From Cephalothrix simula (taxonomy: Eukaryota; Nemertea; Palaeonemertea; Archinemertea; Cephalotrichidae), in NCBI GenBank assembly GCA_035591015.1, contig JAXIUW010008897.1:1-16218 (forward strand): a stretch of 16,218 nucleotides of DNA. The letters are read 5' to 3'. The notes beneath the pieces are model-generated. The model was not told the DNA's origin. It was given only the letters and a program-made list of their open reading frames with translations, and did not search any database. Positions 8,113 through 16,218 of this stretch are shown one piece after another. Position numbers and translations under genes: made by a program. Each line of letters opens with the position of its first letter. Positions within the stretch are counted from its first letter, which is position 1.

Positions 8113-9437
8113 ATGCCTCAACCAATTTTTCCATCCATTTGTGTATGTGGGCATAATCTACTATACATTCGTAGCTAAATGCACTGAATATTCACGGTGA
8201 ACTATGAAAAAGTAACGATTCCGAAAAATCAACGATGAAAATGGAACGCGGCCATGTATGTAAGTGTTTGAGTTGTTAAGAATCTCGATGATAGCCTACC
8301 TCATTGCAAATGGGAGAGAAGTATAGAAATTAACGGAGATGGCATTTAAAGATGTTTTTTGCTGAAAACTACAGTCCACTTTTCAATAATGGGAGCTATT
8401 GTCGCGCCTGGTTCGATTGTAAGACTAGCTAGTTACTAAGTCAATTCGCATCACTGAATAATTGACCACCATCCACCATTCAGGCCTTTGGTTTTTAGGC
8501 TCTATTTTAGCCTTTGATTTCAGTGGCTCTTAACTTTTGTATTACTTACTGTATTGTAGTTTTAAAAAACTCCCTGTTTCACAAAAATACTACTTCTCTA
8601 GGGTTTACCAATTTTGCTATGTTTTCAACGCGGTGCTATGAAATGAAAAAAAGTTTTGAAACCAAGCTAAATCGGGAAAAAATTTAATCGAATTGTTCGA
8701 TTTTATTTGTAAGTTTCATTTGCTTCTCATTTCACTTGTTCAATACACTGTAAAAATAGATAAGATGGGGATATATTTAAAAAGTCATTCATTGATCAAT
8801 CGATTTTCTGTTAGTAAAAAAATCTATAATGCCTTTAACTGTAGATCATTTTTCTGATTTTGAATGAATGCTTTTTGAGTATAGCACGTTTTTTTACCGA
8901 TATATAGACACCATAGTGTATTGATTGATAAAAACTCTCAATACTAAGCGCAAATGATCAATAGATCATGTAGCTGTGAACCAATTTATTTGCAAAAAGC
9001 TTTTGTACTTAAATATGTCCAGACATTCCAAGCAAAATATATTGTCATTCAATACGGCCTAAGTTATACCCGATTTAATAATCATTAAAATTATTTTAAA
9101 AAGCCCATGACCATATCCTATATTAATTGTAATTTCAATTACTTTTTAATCAACTTTTTTAAGCAAAAATTTCAATATCAATAACGGAGTTCAGTCATAA
9201 GGACCATTCAGTTCAATTTGTCACCCTTCAAAAGTGCTATAAATGGATTAAGCGACCTTTATGTCATATAGCACACGAATATAATGATAAATGATTTTTG
9301 GTGTAAGATATCAAACATACATTCTATGTTTAATCAGCTGTTTTCTTATGCACATGAGCTTACAATGTATGTCGAAAATTTCAATCAATATAATAAAAAA
9401 TTAAGGACATCAAGATGAAAATATTAAATAACCTTAC
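8113..9437. other. Probable intron 1 of the TGF-beta-like gene; no other gene
   Basis: This AT-rich stretch lies immediately downstream of the minus-strand splice donor at 9442. It holds no recognisable exon, and no prodomain strand or cystine-knot motif was spotted. A 16-base sequence at 8662-8677 repeats one at 7469-7484 exactly. Confidence 0.4.
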
Positions 9438-9442
9438 CTTAC
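9431..9442 (-). promoter_or_regulatory. Tandem 5' splice donors
   Basis: On the minus strand the exon runs into GAAGGTAAGGTAAGGTTATT. Two equally good AAG|GTAAGG donors lie 5 nt apart, ending the exon at 9443 or 9438. A weaker third GT is at 9431-9432. Choosing the second would add 5 nt and shift the reading frame, so the first is more likely productive, depending on the exon 2 phase. Confidence 0.6.
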
Positions 9443-9767
9443 CTTCATCGACAATGTTATGATACGTTTTTGCTACAAATTCTTCGTCATCGAATAACGA
9501 GTGAACACTTCCATAATTATCTTTCAAACTTTTTTTATACTCTTTAATCATTTTCCTTTTCTCAGAGATTGAAATATTAAACTTTGACATATCTGGTGCG
9601 CGAGAAAGACCCATTTTGGTCATTATTTCAGTTTTAATAGCTTCTAACCGAGCTTCTTTAATCTTTCTGTGGTTAAAATGACGCCTGTGAAAACTCCCAG
9701 TACATGGACATGTGGACATAGCAAACAAGGATATTGTGACAGAAAGCATCCCAATAGATATGTTCAT
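9443..9767 (-). CDS. TGF-beta superfamily ligand, first coding exon (partial)
   Basis: The exon encodes 108 residues of a secreted growth-factor precursor. Residues 1-24 form a signal peptide (hydrophobic IGMLSVTISLFAM). STC at 18-20 sits where TGF-beta latency peptides carry the cysteine that links to latent-binding protein. Residues 35-60 contain KEARLEAIKTEIMTKMGL followed by SRAPD, the first amphipathic helix of the TGF-beta propeptide. Residues 92-103, FDDEEFVAKTYH, resemble the 'DEEYYAKEVY' stretch near the end of exon 1 in TGF-beta genes. NIS at 64-66 is a potential N-glycosylation site. The ATG at 9767 is the first in this frame after an in-frame TGA (9828-9830). The exon ends in phase 1 at AAG|GTAAGG. 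The mature cystine-knot domain must lie on later exons, which I did not find. TGF-beta proper is favoured over activin or BMP, not proven. Confidence 0.78.
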
Positions 9768-9882
9768 ACTTTTGATTCTCAGATCAATCAAAATTAAATT
9801 TTGGTGAACTGTCCCGCAAATTAACCATCATTTTGGTTTCTCAATCTGCAGTGGTAAGTATAGCCTCTGTTCACATCTCCAA
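9768..9882 (-). other. Likely 5' UTR with splice acceptor and a 14-codon uORF
   Basis: A good 3' splice site, TATATTTCTTTTGCAG, ends at 9883 on the minus strand, so the transcribed exon probably starts at 9882 with an upstream non-coding exon. A weaker acceptor, ACCACTGCAG, ends at 9846. The leader has one upstream ATG (9828) opening a 14-codon ORF that stops at 9784, 16 nt before the main ATG. If the weak acceptor is used, the uORF is still included. Confidence 0.45.
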
Positions 9883-11949
9883 CTGCAAAAGAAATATATA
9901 AGCATACGCTCTGATGATGCCTTTTATTTACCGTTATGTGGGCATACAATACGTACATAACAGTAGGAAGGTGTCATCTACGCTATGTAAAGCAGTACCT
10001 TTAGGCAGCATACTGTCACACATATTGAAGTATAAAAATTAAATACTATCCATTTATGTTTATATCCATTAAGAAACACACTAATAGTAACTTCACTGCA
10101 CGCTTTCTGCAGGGAATTCCACAATGACGTCACAAAAAATATATAAAATGTGGTCTCTCTATTTAAAAATACCCGTGAATAGAATAATACTTTTATGCGA
10201 ACTGTTTAAACGCTTTCATTCACGTGCGTAAATAACGGTACATGGCAGCTTTTAGCCATGGTCAAACCAGATAAAAATAATTAAATTCCAAACAAGCTGA
10301 TCCGACATACCACAAATAGCAAAACGATAAGATATTTAGAATATTTCGGTCAGGAAAGACTAAGAATATATGAAATCCCGAAAATATTCCACTTAACTGA
10401 ACTCATCCGAAACTATTTTTCAAGGTTTTGACTATCGGCTGAACCGCTTCGTTTACGCGACAATTCTGCCAGCTAAAATTCTGCCGGCGATTCTCAGCTT
10501 TATACTTTATACTTCCCCATCACTCGATAATAAGTGTAGTTTTACAACTTGTCCCGGTAATTTCGTTTGTTAAATCTGAGTTGCAAATTTGCACAATGTA
10601 GATCGTATTTCAATTTTTCTATTGAAAATATTTTTCTTAATTTTTGTCGTTTTCAGAAGTTTCAGAAGTAAAGAAAAGTAGAATTCTTTGAAAAACAATA
10701 AGGGCTTCAACTGGAATCGATGAATATACAAGACTAAAGTCCAGAGATTGTAAGACGTAACCAGTAACGAGATAATCCAAACTGGAAGAACAACACTTGT
10801 GGTTGTTTAATTACCAACCAAAACATTAAGTAGAATCATGATCTATTCAAGAGAATCTTGGTTAACAATCTTGACCCAAAAGTATCAGGTAATGAAACAT
10901 ATGAGATGTGTAAATGTATATGATTTTAAATCACGTGTGTGTATGTATATTTAAGTAGAAGGCTAATTTTATTATAACCGATTTAGATTTCATACTATTC
11001 TTAAAAGCGGGCGGAGCTTGTTTTAAAGGATAATGCTATTCTTTCTAATAGATTACATGATTTTTACAACTTTTCTTCTGAGAAATAACTTGGTTTAAAA
11101 AATATTAAAGTGTCTATCAGGAAAGGATCTTCAGAAACATAAAAACAAGACGCTATGATTGATGTGATGGGGTGGGGTGGAACCCGGGGGTGGAATAGAA
11201 CAGTTAAAAAATTTTATAAATTACCCTATCAACAGTCCCCCTTATGACATGCATGTATCAGGAAAAATTGGTATCCCTGCATTTCGCATCTGGGGTTCTT
11301 AGTTTGAATACAATTCATATCACATACTTAGTATACCGCTAACAATGCTTAATATAGGCTTTTATGTTGTAGTCTAGAGAGAGCCCACCTTAAACTGAAC
11401 CTGAAGGCAATAATGGGATTATGGTAACCACTCAGCTTTGGAGGGAAAATAATCATACTGGGTAATTGCTCTTTTCATTCTTAGTTTTTTGTAAATCTAA
11501 CTGTGTAAATCTAACTGAGTAAAATTACTGTTAAACTTTAATTGCCTATGTATGACAGAAATGTCGCACCGCACGCGTCACGGCGTCTCACAAACCGTCG
11601 TGTGTTTGACCTAACATTGACTAACGGCAAGAATGCTATGGTGAATGACTGTCAAACTAATCCCTTTAATCAGCGCTTGCCCTTGAAAACTTCAGTAAAG
11701 ATACTTCCCAAACAAGTCATTTAATTAACTCAGCCTCGGCAGTTTCCCCAGGTCAGGGCCATCACATATTTCTAATCGTGCAAAAAAGGTTATATGAATA
11801 CAGTTTTTTCTTGTTGAGCAAAAAACAAAGTTCATAAGTTTCTTATATACAAAAATTTGGACAAAACTCAGCTTCATGTTACTGACTAAAACAGAAAAAA
11901 ATGGTGCTGAGAATTTTTTCGACTAACCAGTCCTCCCAAGAGTAAACTT
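9883..11949. other. Upstream region or 5' intron; no other gene recognised
   Basis: No supported gene is present. Features of note are a CRE-like site with a TATA box (10125-10148), a G-rich run (11169-11193), and a small CpG-richer patch around 11560-11625 inside a 60-codon ORF without recognisable homology. On the minus strand it would be promoter or first intron of the TGF-beta-like gene. Confidence 0.4.
10125..10148 (+). promoter_or_regulatory. CRE-like palindrome next to a TATA box
   Basis: TGACGTCA at 10125-10132 is a perfect CREB/ATF half-site pair, and TATATAAAA at 10140-10148 is a canonical TATA box. The spacing would suit a core promoter pointing right, away from the TGF-beta-like exon. 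No downstream plus-strand gene was identified, so this could be chance. Confidence 0.25.
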
Positions 11950-11999
11950 TGCTGGCCCCAGTGTAACAGGACTGTAGTGCTCGCATTTTTGTTCCAACA

Positions 12000-12254
12000 A
12001 CCCTTATCGACAAATATAAACATGGGAAAAACAAAAAGTTATACCTGTGTTTTATCGATATGTCTAAGGCCTTCGATGGCATATGCAGAGATGCTCTTTT
12101 TTATAAACTTCAAATGAATGGTATCTCTGGCCTAATGTATAAAATTATCAAATCTATGTACGCTGTAGTTTTTGATAGAGTATCCAATGGTCACAATTTA
12201 ATCCTTCTGATTAGATCGAAAAAAGGTGTAAAACAGGGGGACAATTTAAGCTAA
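12000..12254 (+). pseudogene. LINE reverse transcriptase, motifs A and B
   Basis: The frame reads TLIDKYKHGKNKKLYL, then CFIDMSKAFD (12048-12077) with the motif A aspartate, RDALFYKL, IIKSMYAVVF and GVKQGDNLS (12225-12251). It stops at TAA 12252-12254, just where 'LSP.LFNIY.NE' should follow. Remnants of that block (LFNIY, MNEFVDI) appear in the two other frames over 12255-12300, showing a small deletion. The enzyme would copy element RNA onto nicked chromosomal DNA; this copy cannot. Confidence 0.85.
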
Positions 12255-12337
12255 CCTTTTTAACATATACCGTATATGAACGAATTTGTCGATATCCAGC
12301 GCTACTGGATAAGGATACACCTATATATTGTCAGTAA

Positions 12338-12480
12338 TATGCAGACGGTATTGTAATAATATCGGAAACTGAAACTGGTTTGCAAAATTCTCTTGATAAA
12401 ATTTACAATTATTGTTCTAAGTGGGACTTGGCAGTAGGTAGTGGGTTAAATTATGCTCTGAGAATAAGTTGTCTTATATA
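12338..12480 (+). pseudogene. LINE reverse transcriptase, motif C with YADG
   Basis: After a stop at 12335-12337 the frame reads YADGIVIISETETGLQNSL, then DKIYNYCSKWDLAV. This is the catalytic palm block and helix after it. The expected YADD is YADG: the second aspartate codon is GGT (12347-12349), one base from GAT. The loss of a metal-binding aspartate would abolish catalysis by itself. Confidence 0.85.
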
Positions 12481-12509
12481 TTGGTGGTTGTAAAGTTCAA
12501 CTAGTAAAC

Positions 12510-12710
12510 TCTTACAACTACCTAGGTTATATGATTCAAAGTAATCGCTTCTGAAATAAAGCACGCGATAATATGGCTCAAAAGGGACTTCGGTGCGTCT
12601 ATTCCTTAATTGATAAAGTTATTAATCACAACCTTAACTTTGATACTGCCCTACACATTTTTGATGATGCTGCTGCACCAATTATGCTCTTTGGTTTAAT
12701 AAGGATGTGA
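12510..12710 (+). pseudogene. LINE ORF2 fragment, post-RT connection region
   Basis: The segment reads YLGYMIQSNRF, stop, NKARDNMAQKGLRCVYSL, then NLNFDTALHIFDDAAAPIML and FGLI. 'YLG', the serial helix and 'P(I/V)(M/L)LYG.E.W' are the usual order after the RT palm in LINE ORF2 proteins. The final G.E.W is lost at a TGA near 12708, and the following 250 bp are frame-broken. Confidence 0.75.
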
Positions 12711-12956
12711 ATAATAATTTCAGAATTGAAGAATATTTCAGAGATAATGCGCTAGAAAGAGTTCAGTTAAAATACTTGAAAACCATCCTAGGGGTCCAAA
12801 AAATGTAGTTACTGAAGCTGTTTATGGTGAATCCGGAGTTTTTACCCGATTTACACTAAATGCTTCCGTCAGATTTTAAATTTTTGGGCACATGCCAAAA
12901 ATGTAAACCGAAATTCGCTGGTACATAAGGCATTCACTGTAAGTGTTAATTATAAT

Positions 12957-13280
12957 ATGGCAAATGAAGATAAAGACTGTTGGGGGCTTGGGGTCAAGAT
13001 GATTCTTGAATATTATGGTCTGATACGATTCTGGGAAAACCTAGATATGTCAAATTCGGGATTTTCACTTTACATTGAAAATGAAGTCAAATCCCACTAT
13101 GTTACATACTGGGAACATATAATGCAATCAACCAAACTCAATGATGGCAAATTGGCCTTTTATGCTGAGTTTAAAGTCAAATTTCGGAGGAAACCTTACT
13201 TGGATTTACCTTTTCTTAACCGCAAACATTTATGTAAATTGAGAGTCAGCAATCACCAGCTCATCTCAAAATTGATATAA
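12957..13280 (+). pseudogene. LINE ORF2 C-terminal fragment (107 codons)
   Basis: This is the longest open stretch of the element, apart from no in-frame start of its own being needed. It includes MANEDKDCWGLGVKMILEY, SHYVTYWEHIMQSTKL, KLAFYAEFKVKF, YLDLPFLNRKHLCKL and RVSNHQLISKLI, ending at TAA. Alignment of 'W....S.KL..Y..FK..F..E.YL' followed by 'R.....LRVSNH.L.IE.GR' is typical of the region before the C-terminal zinc knuckle. The frame then shifts by about one base into the next fragment. Confidence 0.75.
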
Positions 13281-13284
13281 AGAA

Positions 13285-13518
13285 AATCGAAAGTGTGAAT
13301 TTTGTACGAATAACGTGATAGAAGATGAAATCCACTTCTTATTCGACTGCCCATACTACAGGTATGAGAGGGCAGAATTATATAATACCATTAGATCAAA
13401 TACTGACTTAAATCTAAATGATTTACATCTAAATGATTTACATATACAGATAACAAAACGTGATAACTTCGTCAAACTAATGAACAGTGGAGGACCCAAA
13501 TATTTTAACCCACAGTAA
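13285..13518 (+). pseudogene. LINE ORF2 C-terminal CCHC zinc knuckle
   Basis: The translation contains CEFCTNNVIEDEIHFLFDC (C-x2-C-x9-H-x4-C), followed by PYYRYERAEL. This cysteine/histidine knuckle occurs at the C-terminus of many LINE ORF2 proteins and is thought to bind element RNA or DNA. A 15-bp tandem duplication gives LNDLHLNDLH near 13412-13441. A stop follows KYFNPQ, but an adjacent frame continues KFAKLAGGRKL to EHYNRERPQNN and TAA (about 13605), probably the original C-terminus. Confidence 0.8.
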
Positions 13519-13605
13519 ATTCGCGAAATTAGCCGGTGGCCGAAAATTGAACTCCATAAAAAGTTGGGTGGAGCATTATAATAGGGAAAGACCACAAAAT
13601 AATTA

Positions 13606-13828
13606 ATGCTAGCAAAGATATGTACATTTTGTACTCCTGACCATGAGACATTGGCTGACCCTAGAGTAGGTGCAAAGCTATGTCTTTGCACTTGATCTAG
13701 TTATCTCTTATCACTTGTTGTCTTTTTCTCTGTTATCATTTGCACCATATATGTAAATTATATTTGTAAATTTTGTACATAGACCGCAGCGGTCAGTAAC
13801 GCAATAAAATTTGAATTGAATTGAATTA
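13606..13828 (+). other. LINE 3' UTR with terminal hairpin and TTGAA tail
   Basis: GACCGCAGCGGTC (13782-13794) is a perfect 6-bp stem with a one-base centre, 8 bases upstream of AATAAA (13803-13808). The terminal ATTTGAATTGAATTGAATT is a short microsatellite tail. A terminal stem plus short-repeat tail is the usual cue for RT recognition in CR1/L2/I-type elements. Confidence 0.65.
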
Positions 13829-14392
13829 CAAAACATATATACTTAGCAAGGACACCTACCCCGGTCACCTGGAACTGGTTTCTTCGTGTTGCATATACTA
13901 AATATATGGAGCGGTCACTGAGCCCTGGCGGTCACTTAGTCCTTTTACAGAATATCGAGGCTTTCCTGCCTGGTTCACAAGTACTCAAAAACGTATTTGA
14001 GATATATCAGAGAATCTGTTTGATATCAAAAGCACTACAATATTGATAGTACTTTTGTTGATATACATCTAGGGCAATGCTATAAAATATGTTTGTTTCG
14101 CGTTATCCATACTCTGACGCTCATTAATTTTGGCTAGTTCCAAAAAATGTCATTATTTCACTATTTGTTTTTTTGTTTTTATTTAATTTTATTTGTGAGA
14201 TATTTCACATGTTTCACACGCATCATAAGAATGATTTTTTTCGTGTGCTTTTAGGGGTGGTGGTACTCCTATGCAATTTATATCGCCTTTGAGAAGTTCG
14301 CCATTTATCACACAAGGATTAAGGAGGTGGGATTTTGCCACAAGCATATTTTATTGCATGGAAATGAATATGAATTTTATTGAATATTGAAT
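13829..14392. other. No gene seen
   Basis: AT-rich spacer between the LINE tail and the 1.3-kb foldback. GCGGTCACT occurs near 13909 and again near 13928 (GCGGTCACT within GGCGGTCACTTAG), but nothing else repeats clearly. Confidence 0.4.
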
Positions 14393-14679
14393 GGAGTGTC
14401 CATGGGTTATTTTAATATATAATACTACTTTAAGGTTCTGATTGTGACTTTTGAGGGTCACAAGGACAGGCAAGGTGAAATAATATTATTAATATACCAG
14501 GGGAGATTGTCAGATGAATTCATACGCTGACGTCAGATTAGTGGAAATTTGTCAAATTCAGAGAATCACCCACCCACCCCTAACTACTCTGACATAAATC
14601 AAACTAATCCGATGGACAAAATTTAACTAATCTGACACCAAAAATAAAAAATGGCCCCCACCCCAATTTTTTTTTGGTT

Positions 14680-14850
14680 TGCGTGACAAAAGACAAAAAA
14701 ATTTCAAAAATATGTCCTGAAAGAAAAAATTTGTCACAAGAGAAAAAATTTTCAAAAATGATGTCGCAAAGAAAAAATTATATGTCGCGAAAGAAAAATG
14801 TTTTTTAAAATTGTGGAAAGATTTTTTGCTTTCGTGACAAAATTTTTAAC
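14680..14850. repeat. Degenerate TGTCRCGAAAGAAAAAATT repeats
   Basis: Five or so units related to TGTCGCGAAAGAAAAAATT follow one another with irregular 20-38 bp spacing. An inverted copy, TTTTGCTTTCGTGACAAAATTT, closes the array near 14825-14847. It lies in the left half of the foldback only. Confidence 0.6.
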
Positions 14851-15360
14851 CACATAGTCTGAGATTTTGGTTATATTTCTAGTAAAATGTCAAAACACCG
14901 ACATCAAACTAATTAATCTCTGAAACTTCCAAAACACTTTTTTCATAAAATTCTATGAAATTTCTTTCCCAGCCAAGGAAACAAGGTTTGTGCTAAGCTT
15001 TCAATTCAGCTGAAATTCACAATACAAATTGTCTATTGCGGGTTCCAGAAGTTGAAATTATCATATTATTTTCTGGGTATACATTAGCTTAGCTCAAAGG
15101 GGAATGGAAATTAGTCAGGCCATAGCAATACCAGTGGCACTACAGTGTCCTAATGATATGATAATTTCAACTTCCAGAAAATGGTGACATTAAAAACACA
15201 ACCCCCTCCGAAAGTAGACACGGGAATTATATTAACCCGTCCACATGGCACAATAGACAATTTGAATTGTGAATTTCAGCGACAAAAACATTATTTTACC
15301 AGCTGAGAAGCCACAAAAGATCATAGAATTTTGTGAAAAAAGGAAAACCTCATATTTCGG

Positions 15361-15635
15361 TAAGTATTATCCATACTGCAAAATTCATGTCAGCTACCGA
15401 CGGAGCAACCGACAAAGGAGTCTGTAGTCTGTTGGGTATCTGATACCAATGGAGATCTCCATTGGTAGAGAGAGATGCACGATTGACCAAAATGGAATAG
15501 CACTCCGCAATATATATAGAGATAACTTGGACTAAAGAAGCATATAAAAAGCGATCGATATCATATTTTTGTCAAATCAATAGTGCACCTGAGCATCGGT
15601 AATCATGAATTTTGCAGTATGGAGTATTATTTCTC
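15361..15635. repeat. Nested hairpin with a 24-bp perfect palindrome
   Basis: Arms 15361-15402 and 15594-15635 share ATACTGCAAAATTCATG plus flanking TATTAT and TACCGA blocks in inverted orientation. In the loop a perfect 24-bp palindrome spans 15444-15467 (half-site TACCAATGGAGA). Confidence 0.75.
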
Positions 15636-15712
15636 CTTGCCTGTGTCCTTGTGACCCTCAAGAGTCACGATTAGAGACCTTAAAGTAGCATTGCGTAACC
15701 CATGGGAGTGTC

Positions 15713-16218
15713 CTCTATTCATGCTTAGCCAACAACAGTGGCTGTAGTGTATACAATTCATGCTATCTTTATTCTTATCTCATTCTCATTATCAGGCAAA
15801 ATATTGCTTTATAAATAACCCATTTTCTTCAAAGACCCTGTCGTCCTGCGACAAAATTGTTACAATTCGCTCATAGTTCTGAAATGCTTAATAGAAAGAC
15901 AAAAAAGACATAAATCGAAATGACTTTTACCGTTTAGTTACGCCATATTAAATCTGTAGCGACATCTAACGGCTGAAACTATATTTTGCACGATTCAGCT
16001 TCGGATTCCGAATTACGAACTGTATGAATAATTAGAAGGACGTTCATAGAAAAGCGCACCTGTCCCTACATTACATTACATTAAATCTCTCGCTCTACCC
16101 ATAAAGGTAGGCACACCTAAATATAGGGTGCAAAGAGTACCTACAATTTATATCAAATTAGAAGTTGTTTATAAGTTTAAATTTACAAATAATTTAAACT
16201 ATTAAAAGTTAAATGTAT
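15713..16218. other. No gene seen; short ATTAC microsatellite
   Basis: The region is AT-rich with three ATTAC-like units at about 16069-16084 and a small CTACC...GGTAG hairpin at 16095-16110. TGTAGCGACATCTAACGG at 15955-15972 is GC-richer but unassigned. Confidence 0.4.

Larger units (their letters stand above)
11950..13828 (+). mobile_element. 5'-truncated LINE with intact 3' terminus
   Basis: This copy starts inside the RT domain and runs through the thumb/connection region, a C-terminal CCHC zinc-knuckle and a 3' UTR. It ends in AATAAA (13803-13808) and a short TTGAA-repeat tail (13811-13827). Recognisable blocks in order are CFIDMSKAFDGICRDALFYKL, GVKQGDNLS, YADG, YLGYMIQ, NLNFDTALHIF, LRVSNHQL and CEFCTNNVIEDEIHFLFDC. 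There are at least five frameshifts or stops. The 5' truncation with an intact 3' end is what target-primed reverse transcription leaves. Motif A and the C-terminal domain differ clearly from the remnant at 1-857, so the two belong to different LINE families. Confidence 0.88.
14401..15704. mobile_element. 1.3-kb compound foldback transposon, 8-bp TSD (hAT-like)
   Basis: The ends are CATGGGTTA (14401) and TAACCCATG (15704), with identical flanking octamers GGAGTGTC at 14393-14400 and 15705-15712. Outer arms of about 80-95 bp share CTACTTTAAGGT, GAGGGTCACAAGGACA and GGCAAGG, with one indel near the tip. Inner arms 14936-15067 and 15155-15348 are also inverted copies (ATGATAATTTCAACTTC, CAATAGACAATTTG, GTGAATTTCAGC), the right one carrying an extra block of about 72 bp. 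A third hairpin, 15361-15635, lies in the right half. There is no transposase. The 8-bp duplication favours the hAT superfamily; long arms are unusual for hAT and would also suit a MULE if the duplication were 9 bp. Confidence 0.8.

Noticed and set aside
9789-9791. TTG as start of the TGF-beta-like protein
   Set aside because: Eukaryotic initiation at TTG is unlikely; the ATG at 9767 directly precedes a good signal peptide.
11542-11724. 60-codon ORF in a CpG-richer patch
   Set aside because: No domain, splice context or repeat relation could be recognised.
13356-13691. 111-codon minus-strand ORF
   Set aside because: It is the antisense shadow of the LINE C-terminal region and 3' UTR.
15955-15972. 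TGTAGCGACATCTAACGG as a second CTCF-like site
   Set aside because: It has too many differences from the consensus to support without a weight matrix.

Overview
The window looks like non-coding DNA from an invertebrate animal nuclear genome. It is AT-rich, has no bacterial-style operon or dense ORFs, carries splice signals, and is filled with decayed eukaryotic transposable elements. The one convincing host coding segment is a first coding exon of a TGF-beta-superfamily ligand on the minus strand (9443-9767). It has a signal peptide, an STC motif just after it and the start of the latency prodomain. The exon type and the LINE, SINE and foldback content suggest a marine invertebrate (invertebrate deuterostome or lophotrochozoan). 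I cannot name the species.

Layout. 1-857: minus-strand LINE remnant (endonuclease-RT linker, then RT), cut by the window edge. 865-1690: a segment flanked by near-identical 25-29 bp direct repeats, holding a 70-bp hairpin and a second 137-bp inverted-repeat element. 1721-1796: two 38-bp tandem copies. 1891-2188: tRNA-derived SINE-like unit flanked by two copies of an 87-bp body repeat. 2189-3277: nothing recognisable. 3278-3683: a TA-flanked MITE with TIRs of about 44 bp. 3777-4873: 1.1-kb foldback. 5748-5946: CGACG-rich element. 6840-7077: end of an LTR followed by a 17-nt primer-binding site complementary to the 3' end of tRNA-Leu, minus strand. 7237-7347: three tandem copies. 7483-8112: four-module foldback built around the palindrome CCACC(A/T)GGTGG, one copy of which fits the CTCF consensus. 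8113-9430: likely first intron of the TGF-beta-like gene. 9443-9882: coding exon with a short 5' UTR and a uORF. 9883-11949: presumed upstream region or 5' intron. 11950-13828: 5'-truncated plus-strand LINE of a different type, ending in an AATAAA and a TTGAA-repeat tail. 14401-15704: a 1.3-kb compound foldback transposon with an 8-bp target duplication. 15713-16218: unassigned.

How the parts relate. If the TGF-beta-like gene reads leftward, everything from 9430 down to 1 is either its intron(s) or downstream DNA; no later exon was recognised. None of the transposons has an intact protein, so all are non-autonomous or dead. Most notable are the modular foldback carrying CTCF-like sites inside the probable intron, the 1.3-kb compound palindrome with clean target duplications, and the tRNA-Leu-primed LTR remnant.
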